NCBI GenBank assembly: GCA_963764695.1
Contig: CAVXTW010000014.1
Coordinates: forward strand, 496,001 to 560,000
From: DATFRY01 sp963764695
GTDB taxonomy: Bacteria; Myxococcota_A; Polyangia; Haliangiales; Haliangiaceae
DNA length: 64,000 bases
Reading direction: 5' to 3'
Below, piece by piece: positions 55,221 through 64,000 of this stretch. Numbering within the stretch: the stretch's first letter is position 1; every line of letters starts with the position of its first letter. Under the pieces are notes generated by a model. It saw only the letters and a list, made by a program, of their open reading frames with translations, was not told the origin of the DNA and made no database searches. A program made the translations under genes and the position numbers.

Positions 55221-58200
55221 CTAGGTCCTCGAGGAGCGGGCGGAGGCGGCGACGCGGAGGCGCTCGCGGTAAAGCGGATACACGCCCGGTTCGCGCTCCT
55301 CGAGGGCGGCCAGGCCGCGATCGAGGGCGGGGCGATCGCCGGTGAGGGCGGCGATGAGGAGCTCGTCGTCGGAGTGGCCCTTGCTGTCGGGGGCGCTGGG
55401 CTCGTTGCCGCTGGAGCGGCGGGCGTGGTCGAGGGCGCCCGCGTACTCGCCGGCCATGAACAGGGCCAGGGCGCGGCTCTGCTGCGAGACGTGGCAGTAG
55501 GGCGCGGCCTCCATGGCGCGGGCGGAGTGGGCCAGCGCGTCGTCAACGCGGCCGATCTTGGCCAGGACGATGCCGAGCCGCTCCGGGCCCTGATGCTCGT
55601 AGGGGCGGGCGGCGGCGAACTGCTCGGCGCAGGCGATCGCCTCGTCGATGCGGTTCTGGCGCTCGAGCGACTGGATGCGCGCGGTGAAGGCGTCGTTGGC
55701 CATCGGATCGATCTCGAAGGCGCGCTCGGCGGCGGCGTCGGCGTCGGCGTAGCGATCGAGCCGCTCGTAGGCGAAGGCCAGCTCGGCCCACACGCTGGCG
55801 AACGGCGGCATGCGGCGGGCCATCGACTCCAGCCTGCGCGAGTCGCCGGTGTGCTTGGCGCGCAGGCCGATGGCGATGAGCTTCCACTCGGCCCGGTCTG
55901 CCGGCTCCTCGAACGACTCGGCCTGGACCTCGGCGGCGGCCGCGGCCAGCTCGCGGTCGTACGAGCGGTAGCTGTAGTAGATCTCGAAGGCCAGGTGGCC
56001 GGGCACGCCGTCGGCGCACACCTCGCGCACGCGGGGGAGCACCTCGCGCGCGCGGCCGGCCATGCGATAGGCGGTCAGCCAGATCGACTCGACCATGGCG
56101 CGCTCGTCGGCCTCCATCCGGCCGAGGGCCTCGAGATCGACGCGGGCGGCCAGCTGGCAGGCGCGGTCGTAGCGGTCGGACGTGCAGTGGCGGTGGATCA
56201 GCATGGCCAGGCCGGTCGTCGGATCCGGCGCCGCTTGCAGCGCGCGGGCCAGCGCCCGGTCAGCCTCGGCCGTCCTGCCCAGGGCCTGCAGGCACGCGGC
56301 CTGGACGTCGTACACGTCGCTGTCCTCGCTGGCCAGCACGGGCCCTACCACCTCGAGCGCCGCGGCCGGGTCGCCGGCGAGCAGCAACCAGGCCAGGCGC
56401 ACGCGCGCGACTGCCACGTCCGGCGCCAGCTCCACCACGCGCTCGAAGTAGACCCGCGCCTCGTCGCGGTGCACGCCGCTGTCGTCGAGCAGGCGGGCCA
56501 GCTGCCACACCGCACCCGGATCGCCGGGCGCGCGGTTGACCACGTGGCGGGCCAGGGCAAGCGCGTGGCCGCGCTGTCCCTCCTGGTCCAGGGTGCTGAC
56601 CACCTCGCGCAGGAAGTCGTCGTCGCCCAGGTGGCGCTCGGCCAGGTCGCGCAGCTGTGCCGCCGCCGCCTCGCCGGTGCCGAGGTGCTCGAGGACGTCG
56701 TAGAGCGGCTGGACCAGCTTTTCGCGGTGCTCGCCGACCCGCTCGACAGCGGCGGCAAGCGCGGCGGCCGCCTCGTCGTGACGGTCGGACCGGCGCAGGA
56801 ACTGAGCCAGGCCGGTGTGCGCCTCGGCGGTGTCGGGCGAGCGGCGCACCAGCTCGGCGAGCTCCTGCCCGGCCGCATCGCTGTCGCCCATCTCCTCGAG
56901 CACGGCGGCCAGTGAGCGGCGCGCGCCGTGACGCTCCGGCTCGATCTCCAGCGTTCGCCGCAGCTCGTCGACGGCGCGGGCCAGATCGCCCTCGCGCCGG
57001 GCCAGCTCGCCGGCGACCAGATGGTTGAAGGGATTCTCCGTCGCCCCGGCCAGAGCGACGCGCGAGAAGTGGCGCGCCCGCCGGATCAGCTCGTCGCGGG
57101 CGTGGGCCGGCTTGGTGCGCAGGCTGCGCGGCGGCATGCGGGCGCCGGCATCGCGGGCGGCCACGCCGTCGTCGTCCTCGTCGTCGTCGCCGTCCTCGTC
57201 GTCGCCGTCCTCGTCGTCGCCGTCCTCGTCGTCCTCGTCGTCGTCCTCATCGTCGGGCAGCGCCTCGTCGATGGTCGGGTCCTCCGGCTGGGCCGGCGCG
57301 TCCGGCACCGTGTCGCCGTCCGCCCCCTCGCCGTGCAGCAGCCCCTGCAAGTCGACCCCCAGGTCACTCAGGTCCACCTGGTCCCCGTCCCCGTCCTCGT
57401 CCTCGTCCTCGTCCTCGTGCGCGTGCGCGTCCTCGTGCACGTGCGCGTCTTCATGCGCGTGCGCGTCCTCGTCCCCCTCGCCGTCGGCAGTCGCCTCGAC
57501 CGCCCGCAAGTACACAGCGGCCAGATTCTCGGCCGCGCGCACCGCATCGGGCGCCTCGGCCAGCGCCTTGAGCAGATACCGCTCGGCCGACTCGAGATCG
57601 CCTGCCAGCCAGCGCGCCTCGCCCATGCCCTGGAGATTGTCCTCGTCGTGCGGATCGCGCCGCTGGGCGTCCAGATAGGCCACGAACGCCTCGTCGTACA
57701 GGCCGCGCGACAGCAGCAGCGACCCGTGCAGCTGGAACGGCCACTCGTCGCCGGCATAGCGGATGCGCTGCACCGCCAGGTCGCGCAGCAGATCGTCGTG
57801 GTTGAAGCTCCCGGCCGCGGTCATCTGGCGCAGGGCGCGGAATTTCAGGAAGTGGGCCAGCTTGAAGTCGGGCGACAGGGCCAGCGCCTCGTCGCAGAAG
57901 CGCACCACCTCGCCCGGCGCCAGGTCCTCATGGCCGTCGCCGTGCACGCTCCTCCGCCGCCGCGAGCACTCGTCGACAAGGGCCAGGTGCCGGCGCTCGA
58001 CCAGGCCGGCCTCGTCGCAGCCCGCGCGCCGCCCGACCGCGACTGCCTCCGGCCCCAGCACGACGATGGCGCCGTTGCCGAACAGGTCGCCGGCCGCCTC
58101 GGTGAAGGTGAAGCTCTTGAGCATCGGCTGGTGGCGCATCGGGTCCTGGGCCACGAACACGCCGAGCGAGTCGTCGTAGCCGGTCAGCACCGCGACGTGC

Positions 58201-59291
58201 GAGCTGGTCGAGTACTCCTCCTGCACGATGACCGGGCAGCCCAGGTCGATGGCCCGCTTGATGCGCGCGGCGCTGGCCTCCACCCGGCGCGCCTCGACGC
58301 CCATCTGACCCAGGTAGCCGACGATCTCGAACATCGGCGTGCCGTACTCGCGCTTGACCACGCCGGCGATGGCGTCCTGATCGGCGGCGAAGTCGAAGTA
58401 GCGCAGCACCAGCTCGAGCACCGCCGGGCCGCAGTAGTTCCACTTCTGCGACGTGGTCGGGAACGCCTTGAGCTCGACCCGCCGCGCGTCGGCCGGCGCC
58501 GCCTCGAGGTGGGTCATGCGCTCGCGCGCGTAGCGACCGTGCACGGTCTCCTGATCGAGCTGCCACGCGGCGCGGAACGAGTCCAGCGCCGTCACCCGCT
58601 GGCCCTGGGCCGCCAGGCAGAGGCCCAGGCCGATGCGGTCGGCCTGCGCGTTGTCGCCGTCGGGGCGGCAGTCGAGCAGCGCGCGCCAGAGCTGCACCTC
58701 GCGCGCGTGATCGGCGCGGGCAGCGGCGATGGCGGCGCGCACCCGCATGGCCGCGCCCCAGTGGCGCGACTCGAGCGGCACGCGGGCCAGCTCCGCCTCG
58801 GCGGCCGCGAAGTCGGCCATCACGTAGAGCAGCTGCCCGAAGCCGAAGCGGGCCACCCCCAGCCCCGGATCCATGGCGCGGGCGCGCTCGAACGCGGCGC
58901 GCGCGGCCGGCCGATCGTCTTCGATCAAGGCGATCTCGGCCTCGAGCGCGTGGTAGCCGGGGCGGTCGGAGCGGGCCCGCCCGCGCGCGATGGTCTCGCG
59001 GGCCAGGCCGGGCAGCCGCTTGCGCACGTAGCAGGCGGCGATGAGCTCGATGGCGTGGCCGGTGCCGTGGGCATCGGTTTCCAGATCTCCGCCGGCGATG
59101 AGCTGCTCGAGTCGCAGGATGACCTCGTCGAGGGCGACCCCGCCGCGCGACGAGTGCAGCCGCGCGCGCAGGAGCTCGAGCGACGGTTGCGGTCCGGCCG
59201 CCAGCTGCTCGTCGAGGGCCTTCTGGGCCGCGCGGTAGCGCTCGCGCCGGATGAGGGTATCGATGTTCGCGCTCATCTCGTGCCTCGTCAT
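55221..59291 (-). CDS. Giant TPR protein with central C39-like cysteine peptidase domain
   Basis: 1356 residues; a second in-frame ATG at 59276 has a better ribosome site (GAGG), so the protein may be five residues shorter. No signal peptide or membrane segment is seen. Residues 1-270 are TPR-like. Residues 275-400 form a papain-like C39-type peptidase domain: Cys287 in 'WNYCGPAVLELV', His365 in 'SSHVAVLTGYD' and Asp383 in 'VAQDP', so the catalytic triad appears complete. From about 430 onward many TPRs follow, interrupted by a His/Asp repeat and a poly-acidic block (about residues 605-710). It begins 7 nt after the stop of a similar TPR gene whose domain is catalytically dead. I infer a cytosolic protease-scaffold pair with unknown substrate. 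Confidence 0.85.
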   Translation of the reverse strand: MTRHEMSANIDTLIRRERYRAAQKALDEQLAAGPQPSLELLRARLHSSRGGVALDEVILRLEQLIAGGDLETDAHGTGHAIELIAACYVRKRLPGLARETIARGRARSDRPGYHALEAEIALIEDDRPAARAAFERARAMDPGLGVARFGFGQLLYVMADFAAAEAELARVPLESRHWGAAMRVRAAIAAARADHAREVQLWRALLDCRPDGDNAQADRIGLGLCLAAQGQRVTALDSFRAAWQLDQETVHGRYARERMTHLEAAPADARRVELKAFPTTSQKWNYCGPAVLELVLRYFDFAADQDAIAGVVKREYGTPMFEIVGYLGQMGVEARRVEASAARIKRAIDLGCPVIVQEEYSTSSHVAVLTGYDDSLGVFVAQDPMRHQPMLKSFTFTEAAGDLFGNGAIVVLGPEAVAVGRRAGCDEAGLVERRHLALVDECSRRRRSVHGDGHEDLAPGEVVRFCDEALALSPDFKLAHFLKFRALRQMTAAGSFNHDDLLRDLAVQRIRYAGDEWPFQLHGSLLLSRGLYDEAFVAYLDAQRRDPHDEDNLQGMGEARWLAGDLESAERYLLKALAEAPDAVRAAENLAAVYLRAVEATADGEGDEDAHAHEDAHVHEDAHAHEDEDEDEDGDGDQVDLSDLGVDLQGLLHGEGADGDTVPDAPAQPEDPTIDEALPDDEDDDEDDEDGDDEDGDDEDGDDDEDDDGVAARDAGARMPPRSLRTKPAHARDELIRRARHFSRVALAGATENPFNHLVAGELARREGDLARAVDELRRTLEIEPERHGARRSLAAVLEEMGDSDAAGQELAELVRRSPDTAEAHTGLAQFLRRSDRHDEAAAALAAAVERVGEHREKLVQPLYDVLEHLGTGEAAAAQLRDLAERHLGDDDFLREVVSTLDQEGQRGHALALARHVVNRAPGDPGAVWQLARLLDDSGVHRDEARVYFERVVELAPDVAVARVRLAWLLLAGDPAAALEVVGPVLASEDSDVYDVQAACLQALGRTAEADRALARALQAAPDPTTGLAMLIHRHCTSDRYDRACQLAARVDLEALGRMEADERAMVESIWLTAYRMAGRAREVLPRVREVCADGVPGHLAFEIYYSYRSYDRELAAAAAEVQAESFEEPADRAEWKLIAIGLRAKHTGDSRRLESMARRMPPFASVWAELAFAYERLDRYADADAAAERAFEIDPMANDAFTARIQSLERQNRIDEAIACAEQFAAARPYEHQGPERLGIVLAKIGRVDDALAHSARAMEAAPYCHVSQQSRALALFMAGEYAGALDHARRSSGNEPSAPDSKGHSDDELLIAALTGDRPALDRGLAALEEREPGVYPLYRERLRVAASARSSRT
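57166..57256 (-). repeat. 15-bp tandem repeats encoding a poly-acidic block
   Basis: Roughly four copies of a 15-bp unit ('gtcgtcgccgtcctc') plus degenerate flanks encode Asp/Glu/Gly-rich sequence in the C39-TPR protein. The repeats are coding and could vary in length. Confidence 0.65.
57381..57475 (-). repeat. 18-bp repeats encoding a His/Asp/Glu motif
   Basis: Three tandem copies of an 18-bp unit encode D-A-H-A-H-E, D-A-H-V-H-E and D-A-H-A-H-E, followed by an Asp/Glu tract. Alternating histidines with acidic residues resemble metal-binding (zinc or nickel) sequence. The repeat is inside the C39-TPR gene. Confidence 0.6.
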
Positions 59292-59298
59292 CTCGCCG

Positions 59299-62238
59299 TC
59301 ACGGCTCCGGAAGGTCGATGGTTGCTGCGCTGCCCGGCGCCACCTGGGCCAGGCGGGAGAGGTCCTCGTCGGCGGTGTCCACCCCGAGCGCGCGGCTGGC
59401 GCGGATCAGGGCGCGCAGCGCGTGCGGGTGGCGGCCGGCCCGGGCCAGCAGCGCCTCGCGCGTCGCCGCGTCGCCGGCCGCGGCGGCGGCGGCCGCCACG
59501 ATCGCCTCCGGGATCCAGGGATCGGCGTAGCGCGTGGAGTCGGCGCGGCACAGGCGCGCCACCTCGGCGCCGTGCTCGAGCACGATGTCGCCGCGCCCGG
59601 CCAGCGCCGCCTGGCGCAGCAGCGTGCCGCCCAGGGTGAAGCCGCCGGACTCGCGGTAGGCCGCGATGAGCTCGTCGGCCGCGACCTGGTGGCGCCCCTC
59701 GGCGCCGTGCACCAGGGCCAGGTGGTAGCGCACCGAGATGGTGAGCTGTCGCTCGGCGGCCAGCTCGAGCAGCTCGCGCAGCGGCGCCCACACGCCCTTG
59801 TCGCGCAGGAAGTCGGCGTGCTCGACCACCTCGGCGGCCACATCGGGCAGGCGGCCGCGCAGCTCGGCGGCGTCGTCGGCCCGATCGCTGCGGTCGAGCG
59901 CGCGCGCGATCAGATCCCAGAAGAGCGCCGGCGCCGCGCCGATGGTCGGCGATGCCACCGCGATGGCGGCCTGCGGATCCTCGTCGAGCAGGAGCCAGCC
60001 CATCAGGTAGCGCACCCACGGGAACTCGTCGTTGATGGCGATGGCGTGGCCGAAGGCGTCGCGGGCGCCGTCGCGGTCGCCGGAGATCATGCGCACCTGG
60101 CCGAGCGCGTAGTGGGTGTTCGCCTCGCGCGGGTGCCGGGCGGCGAGCCGTTCCAGCACCTCGATCGCCTCGGCCTTGCGCCCGCCGAAGCCGATCGCGC
60201 GCGCGGTCCGCGCCACCGGATCCGGCGCGCCACCCAGCGCGTCCTCGAGACGGGCCAGCAGCGCCGGCAGCGCGTCCGGCGCCACGAAGGTCAGCAGCAC
60301 CTCGCTGAAGTTCTCGACGAAGCCGCCCGACACGCGCTGGATCGACTCGAAGATGGCGTCGACCGAGCCCTCGCCGTCGCCCAGGGCGAGGAGCGCATCC
60401 ATGTACACGCTCCACGCGCCGGACGAGTCGGGGAAGCTGCGCAGGATGCGCCGGCTGTGGTCGCGCAGGTCGTCCCAGCGGCCGGCGCACAGGTAGCGCC
60501 GCCACAGCCGGATGCCCTGGCCACCCTCGGGCGCGGTCGCCGCCGCCTCCAGCAGGTCGGTCGCCTCGTCGGGCGCGCCGCGTCGCTCGGCGATGGTGGC
60601 GCGCAGGAGCGCGACCGGCACCGCGTCGGGCGCCAGCGCGCCGGCCAGGTCGGCGGCGATCTCGGCCTCCTCCACGCGATCCGCGGCAAGCTCCTCCTCG
60701 GCCAGCCAGATCCAGGCGCGCGCGTCGCCCGGGTCGGTGGCCAGCGCCCGGCGCAGCTGGTAGCGACTGCCGGACAGGCCGCCGACCGCGCGCGCGGCGC
60801 GCACCTGGCCCATGAGATTTCGATCGTCGTCCGGATCGATGCTCGTCGCGTCGCACCAGGAGATGAGCGCCTCGGCCGGCCGCCCCCACTCCTCCAGCGC
60901 CTGGGCGTGGATCTGGTGGGGCCACTCCGCGTCCGGGAAGCGCTCGCGCGTCTCGGCCACCCACCGCTCCATGCGGCACTCGTCGGAGTCGAGCTTGCCG
61001 AGGCGCAGGAGGCCGAGCAGCGACTCGCCGAGCCGCTTGTGCGACATGGCGATCTCGGGCGCCGCGGCGATCGCCTTGCTGGCCAGCTGGGCCACGTGGG
61101 CGAACGGCGCGTCAGGATCGCCGGGATCGAAGTGGCAGCGGTCGATGAGCGCGAGCCTGGGATCGTCTGCCACACCGCCGGTCTCGAGCGCGCGCCGGCG
61201 AGCCGCTCCGGCCGAGCCCACGCCGGTCACGACCAGCGCGCCGCGCCCGGCCAGGCTCGAGCGGCGCCACTGCTCGGCCAGCGGGCGCAGCGACGCGCCG
61301 CCGATCGCCGCATCGGTGACCAGGATCAGCTGCCCGGTCTGCTCCAGGCCGCGCACCTGCAAGAAGGCCGCGTGACGCGACTGCTCCTCCTCGAGCATGA
61401 GCAGCACGCCCGGCTCGCCCAGCAGGCGCGCCAGCAGCTCGTCGTCGAGCACCACGCGCAAGGTCTCGACGCCGGCATCGGACAGCGCGGCGCGCAGGTG
61501 CGACGCGGTCGGCACCGGCCGCTCCGGCAGCGGCACGCCGAGCGCGCGGCCGAGCAGCAGCAGCGGGCCGCCGGCGCGCGCTTCGGGCAGCTCGCGCGCC
61601 AACCGCCACGAGGCCGAGCGACCCGGCTCGCTCTCGATCGCGTCGAGCGCCTCGCGGGCCTGGCGCCGCAGCGACCTGGGCGCGTCGTCGTCGTCGCGCA
61701 CCGAGCGCAGCGCGGCCAGCGCGTCCCCGCGGCCCGCCGCCCACGCGTCCAGCGCGGCGGCCAGGCGCAGGGCCGCGGCACCGTCGCTGTCGGCCCCGGC
61801 GGCAGCGGCAGCGGCCGAGTGCTCGGCCGCCTCGGCCAGCTGGCCGAGGCCGCGCGCGCGCCCGGCCGCCTCGCTCAGGCTCGCGGCCTGCTCGTCGGCG
61901 GTGGGGCGCGGTCCCTGCTCCGGGGCGGCCGGCACCTCGCCGAGCATGCGCTGAGCCAGCTCGTCTCCGCCCATGCGCGACAGCGCCTGCGCCGCCGACG
62001 CCAGCAGGCCGGGAGCATGCAGCGTGGCAGCCGCGCGGTGGGCACGCGCCGCGGCGACCAGGTCGGTCACCGGGCCGCGCCGCCGTCGGGCCAGCTCGGC
62101 GCGCAGCCGGTGCCGGTCGAGCGCCTCGATGGCCAGGCCATCGTCGCTGAGCGCGCGCGCCAGCTGGTCCAGTCGCCCGGCGCGCAGCAGCGCGTCGAGC
62201 TCGATCACGGTCGTGCTTTCAGGTGCAGTCGTGGACAT
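59299..62238 (-). CDS. Large TPR protein with an apparently inactive C39-like domain (partner of the next gene)
   Basis: 979 residues from ATG 62238; in-frame ATGs further upstream are less likely. No signal peptide is seen. TPR-like repeats fill residues 1-205 and 370-960. Residues about 215-330 align with the C39-like domain of the neighbouring protein: 'LSDAGVETLRVVLDDELL' matches 'LGQMGVEARRVEASAARI', and 'SRHAAFLQ' matches 'SSHVAVLT'. The His (289) and Asp (309) positions are kept, but the nucleophile position reads 'AGGPLLLL' instead of 'YCGPAVLE', so Gly replaces Cys. The gene ends 7 nt before the start of the active-type gene. I infer a pseudo-enzyme partner formed by duplication, acting as a scaffold or regulator. 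Confidence 0.75.
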   Translation of the reverse strand: MSTTAPESTTVIELDALLRAGRLDQLARALSDDGLAIEALDRHRLRAELARRRRGPVTDLVAAARAHRAAATLHAPGLLASAAQALSRMGGDELAQRMLGEVPAAPEQGPRPTADEQAASLSEAAGRARGLGQLAEAAEHSAAAAAAGADSDGAAALRLAAALDAWAAGRGDALAALRSVRDDDDAPRSLRRQAREALDAIESEPGRSASWRLARELPEARAGGPLLLLGRALGVPLPERPVPTASHLRAALSDAGVETLRVVLDDELLARLLGEPGVLLMLEEEQSRHAAFLQVRGLEQTGQLILVTDAAIGGASLRPLAEQWRRSSLAGRGALVVTGVGSAGAARRRALETGGVADDPRLALIDRCHFDPGDPDAPFAHVAQLASKAIAAAPEIAMSHKRLGESLLGLLRLGKLDSDECRMERWVAETRERFPDAEWPHQIHAQALEEWGRPAEALISWCDATSIDPDDDRNLMGQVRAARAVGGLSGSRYQLRRALATDPGDARAWIWLAEEELAADRVEEAEIAADLAGALAPDAVPVALLRATIAERRGAPDEATDLLEAAATAPEGGQGIRLWRRYLCAGRWDDLRDHSRRILRSFPDSSGAWSVYMDALLALGDGEGSVDAIFESIQRVSGGFVENFSEVLLTFVAPDALPALLARLEDALGGAPDPVARTARAIGFGGRKAEAIEVLERLAARHPREANTHYALGQVRMISGDRDGARDAFGHAIAINDEFPWVRYLMGWLLLDEDPQAAIAVASPTIGAAPALFWDLIARALDRSDRADDAAELRGRLPDVAAEVVEHADFLRDKGVWAPLRELLELAAERQLTISVRYHLALVHGAEGRHQVAADELIAAYRESGGFTLGGTLLRQAALAGRGDIVLEHGAEVARLCRADSTRYADPWIPEAIVAAAAAAAGDAATREALLARAGRHPHALRALIRASRALGVDTADEDLSRLAQVAPGSAATIDLPEP

Positions 62239-62297
62239 GGGGGACCCAGCGATAGTACGGCCGGGCAAGCACCCCCATTCCGGCAAACCGGCCGGCG

Positions 62298-62348
62298 GCC
62301 CGCAAAATCCCTGCGGGCGCGCGGCAGCGGCGATGCCCCTCGCGGGGC
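62298..62348 (-). terminator. Two hairpins downstream of the Tsx-like gene
   Basis: GCCCC/GGGGC (62335-62348, 4-nt loop) is 4 nt downstream of the Tsx-like stop. GCCCGCA/TGCGGGC (62298-62318, 7-nt loop) lies a little further along. Both are perfect stems in the 114-bp gap before the TPR operon and probably terminate the Tsx-like transcript. Confidence 0.5.
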
Positions 62349-62352
62349 GCCC

Positions 62353-63219
<867 letters not shown>

Positions 63220-63274
63220 ACAGGGGACCCTCCTCGTCGATATAGACGATGCACTACCAGTTGCGTCGCTTCGT

Positions 63275-63300
63275 GCCGGCCCGTGTCTCCGCGGGCCGGC
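63275..63300 (-). terminator. Strong hairpin after the nucleoside-type permease gene
   Basis: 'GCCGGCCCG' (63275-63283) and 'CGGGCCGGC' (63292-63300) form a 9-bp perfect stem with an 8-nt loop, 11 nt beyond the permease stop codon on the minus strand. It precedes the Tsx-like gene, so expression of the two could be uncoupled or attenuated. Confidence 0.6.
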
Positions 63301-63311
63301 GCTGCATCGAG

Positions 63312-64000
63312 TCAATGAGACTCGTAAGGTCGTCCGAGCGCGGCCGGTGCGCGTGAGCGCCCGATGAAGCCGGCCAGCGTGATCATCGTCAGCACGTACG
63401 GAAACGTCTGTACGACCTCGTTGGGGACCCCGATGGCGAACGTCTGTAGATTGACCTGAATCGCCTCGGCCAGGCCGAAGAGCAGGCAGGCGGCGCAAGC
63501 CCACAGCGGCCGCCAGCTGCCCATGATGACCGCAGCCAGAGCGATGTAACCACGCCCCGCCGACATCCCGGCCACGAAGCCGCTGCCCGACAGAGACAGC
63601 CAGGCCCCGCCCAGGCCGGCCAGCGCGCCCGACGCCAGCACCGCCTGCCAGCGGATGGCGTCGACCGACACGCCGAGCGTGTGGGCCGCCTCCGGGTGAT
63701 CGCCGACCGCGCGCACGCGCAGCCCCCAGCGCGTGTAGTTGACCACCACGTGGACGAACGGCACCAGCAGCACCGCCATCCAGAAGACCGGGTTGAGGAA
63801 GATGTTGGGGGCAAGCCCCTCGATGACCGGCGAGTTGGAGGCGGAGTTGTAGAAGAGCTTCAACAGATAAGGCGTGATGCCGTAGGCGAGCATGTTGATG
63901 GCCACGCCGGACACGATCTGATCGGCCTTGAAGGTGACCACCGCGAGCGCGTACAGCCCGGCGGTTCCGAGGCCGGCCACGATGCCGTAGAGCAGGGCCA
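63312..64000 (-). CDS. Nucleoside-type ABC transporter permease (NupQ/YufQ-like), C-terminal part; runs off the window end
   Basis: About 229 C-terminal residues are visible; the gene continues past position 64000 and its start is outside. Several membrane helices are present. Typical segments are 'KADQIVSGVAINMLAYGI' and 'VGDHPEAAHTLGVSVDAIRW', the cytoplasmic loop that contacts the ATPase, then 'SGALAGLGGAWLSLSGSG', 'RGYIALAAVIMGSWRP' and 'PYVLTMITLAGFIGR'. This pattern belongs to permeases that work with BMP-family binding proteins, whose known substrates are mostly nucleosides. The partner permease, ATPase and binding protein would lie upstream, beyond the window. Confidence 0.9.
   Translation of the reverse strand, partial: ALLYGIVAGLGTAGLYALAVVTFKADQIVSGVAINMLAYGITPYLLKLFYNSASNSPVIEGLAPNIFLNPVFWMAVLLVPFVHVVVNYTRWGLRVRAVGDHPEAAHTLGVSVDAIRWQAVLASGALAGLGGAWLSLSGSGFVAGMSAGRGYIALAAVIMGSWRPLWACAACLLFGLAEAIQVNLQTFAIGVPNEVVQTFPYVLTMITLAGFIGRSRAPAALGRPYESH

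Noticed and set aside
53583..56915. Open frame of more than 1100 codons opposite the synthetase and TPR genes
   Set aside because: It crosses two well-supported genes and an intergenic gap and has no recognisable domain; it is a shadow of GC-rich coding DNA.
57166..57475. Microsatellite or non-coding satellite DNA
   Set aside because: The repeats are in frame within a long gene and encode acidic and His-rich segments.

Overview
The window is GC-rich, densely packed DNA. It very probably comes from a member of the Myxococcota (the former deltaproteobacterial myxobacteria). The reasons are a MYXO-CTERM-like C-terminal anchor, a large soluble Ser/Thr kinase fused to an AAA ATPase and TPRs, many lipoproteins with Asp/Gly-rich tethers, a PAS/CheR/CheB signalling trio, an HNH protein of the type common in myxobacteria, and a split LigD-type NHEJ pair. 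I see no rRNA or tRNA genes, CRISPR array, insertion sequence or prophage.

Layout. 1-7 kb: a truncated ketosynthase (minus strand), exonuclease III, the giant kinase, and an HNH protein that overlaps the kinase gene antisense. 7-13.4 kb: a sugar-uptake locus with a Gfo/Idh/MocA dehydrogenase divergent from a ROK repressor, followed by a translationally coupled CUT2-type ABC importer. 13.4-17.4 kb: an OsmC-like protein, a frameshifted glycogen phosphorylase and a beta-rich exported protein. 17.9-22 kb: two paralogous unknown proteins followed by a lipoprotein TPR-CHAT protease. 22-27.4 kb: a c-heme lipoprotein, then a LigD polymerase and an ATP-dependent ligase tail to tail. 27.5-32.4 kb: envelope proteins (DUF2231, MYXO-CTERM, OmpA) and small secreted proteins. 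32.4-37.1 kb: hybrid histidine kinase, CheR-PAS and CheB. 37.4-41.4 kb: two c-heme lipoproteins and a Lys-rich secreted peptide. 41.4-44.1 kb: a coupled thioesterase / DUF938 methyltransferase / HisC-like aminotransferase operon plus DUF4291. 44.2-53.2 kb: a beta-propeller lipoprotein, an antiporter-rhodanese fusion, adenosine deaminase, two exported proteins and a di-heme oxidoreductase. 53.2-62.2 kb: propionyl/acetyl-CoA synthetase and two very large TPR proteins, one with a C39-like cysteine peptidase domain and the other with an apparently dead copy of it. 62.3-64 kb: a Tsx-like outer-membrane channel and a truncated nucleoside-type ABC permease.

The best candidates for undescribed biology are: (i) the paralogue pair plus TPR-CHAT lipoprotein, where both paralogues end in the same VNGHRPP tail; (ii) the active/pseudo C39-TPR pair; and (iii) an in-frame UGA that replaces a conserved Cys codon in the rhodanese domain of the antiporter, followed by a SECIS-like hairpin. 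A caution applies to (iii). Four genes carry eight frame breaks in total, and every one is a +1 insertion, which looks more like uncorrected sequencing error than gene decay.
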